This document shows positions 60,211-64,000 of a DNA stretch of 64,000 bases, piece by piece; within the stretch, counting starts at the first letter, position 1, and every line of letters starts with the position of its first letter. The notes beneath the pieces are model-generated. The model did not search any database, was not told the origin of the DNA, and saw only the letters and a list, made by a program, of their open reading frames with translations. Origin of the DNA: Stutzerimonas stutzeri (lineage in GTDB: Bacteria; Pseudomonadota; Gammaproteobacteria; Pseudomonadales; Pseudomonadaceae). The position numbers were made by a program, and so were the translations under genes. The stretch is from the NCBI GenBank assembly GCA_002345575.1, contig DDVX01000017.1:248001-312000 (forward strand), in the 5' to 3' direction.

Positions 60211-60552
60211 ATGACCATGTCCCGACACGCAGTTACACGTCTGGGGCTCGCTCTGGCGTCCCTCCTCCTGATTCCCGTCGCACTGGCCGGCAACCCTACC
60301 GCCGAACGCCAGGCGCAACTCGAATACCTTCTCGTGCAGGACTGCGGCTCCTGCCACGGCCTGCGCATGACCGGCGGCCTCGGCCCCGCGATCACCCGCG
60401 ACGCACTGGCCGGCAAACCCCGCGACAGCCTTATCGCCACCGTCACCCACGGTCGCCCCGGCACCGCCATGCCCGGCTGGAATGCGCTGCTCGACGAGCA
60501 GGACATCCTCTGGCTGGTCGATCTGCTTATCGAAGGATATCCAACACCATGA
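60211..60552 (+). CDS. nirC: Periplasmic c-type cytochrome NirC
   Basis: A 113-residue monoheme cytochrome with a signal peptide (ending about residue 26, VALAG) and heme motif CGSCH, with the methionine ligand in GTAMPGWN. NirC is needed with NirF to finish heme d1 or to reduce NirS. It follows nirM by 21 bases and overlaps nirF by four. Confidence 0.92.
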   Translation: MTMSRHAVTRLGLALASLLLIPVALAGNPTAERQAQLEYLLVQDCGSCHGLRMTGGLGPAITRDALAGKPRDSLIATVTHGRPGTAMPGWNALLDEQDILWLVDLLIEGYPTP

Positions 60553-61724
60553 TCCGCCCCTTCCTGCTGCTGGCTGCGGCCGGCCTACTGTTCGGCTGCG
60601 CGCAACAACCGCTACGCGGCACCGGTGATCTGGGCGTGGTAGTGGAACGCGCCAGCGGCAGCCTGCAACTGATCGAGAGCAGCGGCATGACCAGCCTGGC
60701 GCGCATCGAGGGCTTGGGCGACTTGTCCCATGCCTCGGTGGTGTTTTCCCGTGACCAGCGCTTCGCCTACGTGTTCGGCCGCGACGGCGGCCTGACCAAG
60801 GTCGACCTGCTGCGCCAGCGCATCGACAAGCGCGTGATCCAGGGCGGCAACAGCATCGGCGGCGCCATCAGCCAGGACGGCACACTGATCGCCGTGGGCA
60901 ACTACGAGCCGGGCGGGGTCAAGGTATTCGACGCCGAGACCCTGGAGCTGGTCGCCGATATTCCCGCCACACCGCTGGCCGATGGCAGCCGCAACTCCCG
61001 TGTGGTCGGCGTTACCGACGTGCCGGGCCAGCGCTTCATCTACAGCCTGTTCGACACCGGCGAAACCTGGCTGCTGGACTTCAGCCAGAGCCGCACGCCG
61101 CAGATCAGCCGCTTCGAGAACATCGGCAACCAACCCTACGATGCGCTGCTGACCCCGGAAGGCCGCTACTACATCGCCGGCCTGTTCGGTGAAGACGGCA
61201 TGGCCAAGATCGATCTCTGGCACCCCGAACGCGGCGTCGAGCGCATCCTCGACGGCTACGGTCGCGGCCAGCAGAAACTGCCGGTCTACAAGATGCCGCA
61301 CCTCGAAGGCTGGACCGTGGCCGGCAACCAGACCTTCGTCCCCGCCGTCGGTCAGCACCGGGTGCTGGTGATGAACAGCGAGAGCTGGCAACAGACCGCT
61401 GCCATCGACGTCGCCGGCCAGCCGATCTTCGTCATGGCGCGTCCAGATGCCCGACAGATCTGGGTCAACTTCGCCCACCCGGACAACGGCAAGGTGCAGG
61501 TTATAGACAGTGAAACCTACGCCATCATCGCCACTCTTGAGCCCGGCCCTGCCGTGTTGCACATGGAGTTCACCGCGCGCGGCGACCAGCTCTGGCTGTC
61601 AGTGCGCGACGGCGGTGAAGTCCAGGTCTGGGATCCCTACACATTCAAGCTGATCAAGCGCCTGCCGGCAGAAACGCCGAGCGGCATTTTCTTCAGCAGC
61701 CGCGCCCACGAGACGGGGTTATGA
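60549..61724 (+). CDS. nirF: Heme d1 biosynthesis protein NirF
   Basis: NirF carries out a late dehydrogenation or handling step in heme d1 synthesis in the periplasm. The 391 residues begin at the ATG overlapping nirC (MIRPFLLLAAAGLLFGC), with a lipobox LLFGC, so it is a lipoprotein, as in P. aeruginosa. The rest is a propeller related to the NirS d1 domain (VYKMPHLEGWTVAGNQTFVPAVGQHRVLV in parts). A longer frame upstream is an antisense-like artefact of nirC coding. Confidence 0.94.
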   Translation: MIRPFLLLAAAGLLFGCAQQPLRGTGDLGVVVERASGSLQLIESSGMTSLARIEGLGDLSHASVVFSRDQRFAYVFGRDGGLTKVDLLRQRIDKRVIQGGNSIGGAISQDGTLIAVGNYEPGGVKVFDAETLELVADIPATPLADGSRNSRVVGVTDVPGQRFIYSLFDTGETWLLDFSQSRTPQISRFENIGNQPYDALLTPEGRYYIAGLFGEDGMAKIDLWHPERGVERILDGYGRGQQKLPVYKMPHLEGWTVAGNQTFVPAVGQHRVLVMNSESWQQTAAIDVAGQPIFVMARPDARQIWVNFAHPDNGKVQVIDSETYAIIATLEPGPAVLHMEFTARGDQLWLSVRDGGEVQVWDPYTFKLIKRLPAETPSGIFFSSRAHETGL

Positions 61725-61725
61725 C

Positions 61726-62184
61726 ATGCAACTCGACAGCCTCAGCCGCCGCCTGATCGACCGCTTCCAGCACGGCATGCCACTGTGCGCCGAGCCCTAT
61801 CGCGCAATGGCCGAAGCGCTGGACTGCAGCGAAGACGAAGTTCTCGCCAGCCTCCAACAGCTTGAACACGCCGGTGGTCTATCACGCATCGGGCCGGTAT
61901 TCGAGCACAGCCGCGCGGGCGCCAGCACCCTGGTCGCCCTCGCCGTGCCGCCCGCACGGATAGAAGCCGTGGCGGCACGCATCAACAGCTTCCCCGAGGT
62001 CAACCACAACTACCTGCGCGAGCACCACTACAACCTCTGGTTCGTGCTCACCGGGCCGGATCGCAGCCATATCGATGCCCTGCTGGCACAGATCGAGGCG
62101 GAAACCGGCCTGACCCCGCTGGATCTGCCGATGGCATGCGCCTACCGCATTGACCTCGGTTTTCCCCTTGGAGAAGCACCATGA
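61726..62184 (+). CDS. nirD: Siroheme decarboxylase subunit NirD
   Basis: A 152-residue Lrp/AsnC-like protein of the NirD/L/G/H family, which together decarboxylate siroheme to didecarboxysiroheme on the way to heme d1. It shows the HTH region [27 protein letters not shown] and the family histidine-bearing [18 protein letters not shown]. It starts two bases after nirF and overlaps nirL by four. Confidence 0.93.
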   Translation: MQLDSLSRRLIDRFQHGMPLCAEPYRAMAEALDCSEDEVLASLQQLEHAGGLSRIGPVFEHSRAGASTLVALAVPPARIEAVAARINSFPEVNHNYLREHHYNLWFVLTGPDRSHIDALLAQIEAETGLTPLDLPMACAYRIDLGFPLGEAP

Positions 62185-62696
62185 CCGGCGCCCTTGATGA
62201 TCTTCAGTGTATGCAGCTGCGACGCCTGCTCGAAGTCGGCCTGCCGCTTGCCGCTCGTCCCTACCAGGCGCTGGCCGAGCGCATCGGCGCCAGCGAGCAA
62301 GCGGTGCTCGCACAGGTCCGCCACTGGAGCGAGGACGGCCTGTTCCGTCGTGTCGGCCTGGTGCTCAAGCACCGCGCCATGGGCTTTCGCGCCAACGCCA
62401 TGCTGGTCATGAACATCCCCGACGAACAGGTCGATGAAGTCGGCCAACGCCTCGGCCAGGCCGCCGGCATCAACCTCTGCTACCAGCGCCCACGCCGCCT
62501 GCCGGACTGGCCCTACAACCTGTTCTGCATGGTCCACGGTCGCGAGCGCGAACAGGTCTGCCAACTGATCGAAAACCTGCTGGCCGAGCACGGGCTGAAC
62601 CATGTGCCGCATCAGCTACTGTTCAGTACCCGCGCTTTCAAGCAGTGCGGTGGCCGCTACGCACCGCCGGTCGCACGGGAGCTGGCCCATGGATGA
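62181..62696 (+). CDS. nirL: Siroheme decarboxylase subunit NirL
   Basis: A 171-residue member of the same family. The pattern [31 protein letters not shown] is followed by the C-terminal [27 protein letters not shown] (in parts), with the [13 protein letters not shown] end typical of NirL/NirH. It overlaps nirD by four bases and nirG by eight. Confidence 0.92.
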   Translation: MTGALDDLQCMQLRRLLEVGLPLAARPYQALAERIGASEQAVLAQVRHWSEDGLFRRVGLVLKHRAMGFRANAMLVMNIPDEQVDEVGQRLGQAAGINLCYQRPRRLPDWPYNLFCMVHGREREQVCQLIENLLAEHGLNHVPHQLLFSTRAFKQCGGRYAPPVARELAHG

Positions 62697-63132
62697 CCTC
62701 GACCGCCGACTGACCAACCGCCTGCAGCATGGTCTGCCGTTGGTGCGCCAACCCTGGCAGGCGCTGGCCGATGAACTGCAAAGCGACTCACAAACCCTGC
62801 GCACGCGCGTCCAAACACTGCTGGACGACGGCACCTTGACCCGCTTCGGCCCCATGTTCGACATCGACCGCCTGGGCGGCGCCTTCACCCTCGCCGCCCT
62901 GTCCGTGCCGGAAGAGCATTTCGACGCGGTGGCCGCACAGCTTGAGGCGATGCCCGAAGTCGCCCACAACTACCGCCGCGAACATGCCTGGAACATGTGG
63001 TTCGTCCTCGGCTGCGCAACCCCTGAAGGCATCGCTGAAACCATCGCCCGCATCGAAGCGCAGACCGCCCTGCCGGTGCTCAACCTGCCCAAGGAGGAGA
63101 CCTACCATGTCGGCCTGCATTTCTCGGTTTGA
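62689..63132 (+). CDS. nirG: Siroheme decarboxylase subunit NirG
   Basis: A 147-residue family member starting at [15 protein letters not shown]; a longer frame upstream overlaps nirL and is not used. It ends [13 protein letters not shown]. The [18 protein letters not shown] segment carries the conserved histidines. It overlaps both neighbours. Confidence 0.92.
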   Translation: MDDLDRRLTNRLQHGLPLVRQPWQALADELQSDSQTLRTRVQTLLDDGTLTRFGPMFDIDRLGGAFTLAALSVPEEHFDAVAAQLEAMPEVAHNYRREHAWNMWFVLGCATPEGIAETIARIEAQTALPVLNLPKEETYHVGLHFSV

Positions 63133-63622
63133 TGGCCGGTTTGATCCCGAGCTGATACGCCGCCTGGTCGAACTCACCCAGTCCGGCCTGCCGCTGGTAG
63201 AAAATCCCTGGGCGTGGATCGGCGAACACCTCGGTCTAGATGAAAACGCCGTCCTCGACCTGCTACAGCAATTGCAAGCCGACGGCGCCATCCGCCGCAT
63301 CGCCGCCGTGCCCAACCACTACCGTCTGGGCTACAAGTACAACGGCATGAGCGTCTGGGACGTGGACGACGCCCACCTCCCCCACCTCGGCCCCTTGCTC
63401 GGATCACAACCCTTCGTCAGCCACTGCTACCGCCGCCCCCGCCGCGAAGGCTGGCACTACAACCTGTTCGCCATGGTCCACGGCCGCAGCGCGGAGGAGA
63501 TCGAGGACTACCGCGCACAGATACGCCAACTGCTCGGCGAGGCCTGCCGGGCGGATGAGATGCTGGTGAGTAGCAGGATATTGAAGAAGACCGGTTTGCG
63601 TATCGCCGCCTCGGCTCGCTGA
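63107..63622 (+). CDS. nirH: Siroheme decarboxylase subunit NirH
   Basis: A 171-residue family member starting at [16 protein letters not shown], with AAGGAGGA upstream; the frame is open for 55 more codons inside nirG without homology. It shows LTQSGLPLVENPWAWIGEHLGL, CYRRPRREGWHYNLFAMVHGRS and the C-terminal SSRILKKTGLRI. It is the last intact nir gene in the window; nirJ would normally follow. Confidence 0.92.
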   Translation: MSACISRFDGRFDPELIRRLVELTQSGLPLVENPWAWIGEHLGLDENAVLDLLQQLQADGAIRRIAAVPNHYRLGYKYNGMSVWDVDDAHLPHLGPLLGSQPFVSHCYRRPRREGWHYNLFAMVHGRSAEEIEDYRAQIRQLLGEACRADEMLVSSRILKKTGLRIAASAR

Positions 63623-63635
63623 AAACCATGCCACC

Positions 63636-63762
63636 GAAAGCGTAGTCCGACGGTCGGCGGGATGTAACAGGCGCTCCCCGGTGGGTAAATTCAACATACC
63701 CTGCCCGGACAGACGTTCGCGGTAAGCGAGGGAAGCGCCTTCGGCGATTCCATCCTACAAAA
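63636..63762. repeat. Type B intergenic repeat next to the IS remnant
   Basis: Contains the CGAAAGCGTAGTCCGACGG start, a stretch of unrelated sequence and the end GGAAGCGCCTTCGGCGATTC with CATCCTAC, as in the copy at 48331. It lies between nirH and the IS110 remnant. Confidence 0.6.
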
Positions 63763-63789
63763 CCAATCCCAACCACAATGCCAAACCGA

Positions 63790-64000
63790 AACCATTACTG
63801 GGCGCGGGAGTTTCAGCGCTGGGGCATGAGGTGCGTTTGATCGCACCGCAGTTCGTCAAACCCTACGTCAAGGGTGGCAAGAACGACGCCAATGATGCCG
63901 AGGCGATTTGCGAGGCGGGCAGCCGTCCGACGATGCGCTATGTACCCATCAAAAGCGAGGAGCAGCAGGCTGCACTGTCGGTGCGCCGGATCAAAAGCCG
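63790..64000 (+). pseudogene. IS110-family transposase remnant, 5'-truncated and frameshifted, running off the window
   Basis: The first part reads NHYWAREFQRWG in one frame (63790-63825). From a GGGG run at 63821-63824 the homology continues in another frame as HEVRLIAPQFVKPYVKGG, then NDANDAEAICEA and MRYVPIKSEEQQAAL. These are the middle part of an IS110 DEDD-type transposase; the N-terminal 60-70 residues with the first catalytic aspartate are absent. The frame change would make the protein inactive unless it is a base-call error. The 3' part lies outside the window. Confidence 0.82.

Overview
The window reads as chromosomal DNA of a denitrifying Pseudomonas (Gammaproteobacteria). Two things support this: the housekeeping gene order (rnr-rlmB; purA-hisZ; nnr-tsaE-amiB-mutL-miaA-hfq-hflX-hflK-hflC) and a cd1-type nitrite reductase cluster in the nirS-T-B-M-C-F-D-L-G-H order I associate with P. 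stutzeri and P. mendocina-like species. Coding is dense and GC-rich throughout. I see no prophage, CRISPR array or rRNA operon.

Left part (1-23.7 kb). A hybrid sensor kinase runs off the left edge, followed by rnr-rlmB and two identical tandem tRNA-Leu(CAG) genes with a clear promoter and terminator. Then come purA, hisZ and the long nnr-to-hflC block, all on the minus strand. Next are queG, a small lipoprotein gene, ubiX, mpl, mtfA and ppa. This is ordinary core genome.

Middle part (23.7-35.5 kb). This is a probable blue-light response island. It holds two MerR/LitR-like regulators whose sensor domains lack the cobalamin-binding histidine, a short LOV photoreceptor, a soluble PAS-PAS-chemoreceptor protein, an NAD(P)-binding epimerase-like protein, an EAL c-di-GMP phosphodiesterase, a DUF523/DUF1722 protein and a DNA photolyase. 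Three inverted-repeat sites with half-sites of the TGTACA type separated by exactly 12 bases lie in its regulatory regions, and a fourth, perfect palindrome with an 11-base spacing lies upstream of the chemoreceptor gene. An arsenic resistance operon (arsR-arsB-arsC-arsH) follows, convergent with the photolyase gene.

35.6-49.5 kb. A short-chain dehydrogenase and a TauE/SafE permease are followed by the isoprenoid genes xseB-ispA-dxs. The B12 block comes next: cobT-cobS-cobC for nucleotide-loop assembly, then a cobalamin riboswitch controlling btuB-btuF-btuC-btuD for uptake. A small membrane protein gene and ribA, on the opposite strand, end this part.

Right part (49.8-64 kb). The denitrification island holds norC-norB-norD (nitric oxide reductase) and nirQ-nirO-nirP on the minus strand, and nirS-nirT-nirB plus nirM-nirC-nirF-nirD-nirL-nirG-nirH on the plus strand. 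Four FNR/ANR/DNR-type boxes stand before norC, nirQ, nirS and nirM. Families of intergenic repeats separate its blocks. Directly after nirH, where nirJ would be expected, there is a repeat and then a 5'-truncated, frameshifted IS110-family transposase remnant that runs off the right edge. nirJ, nirE and nirN are not in this window.
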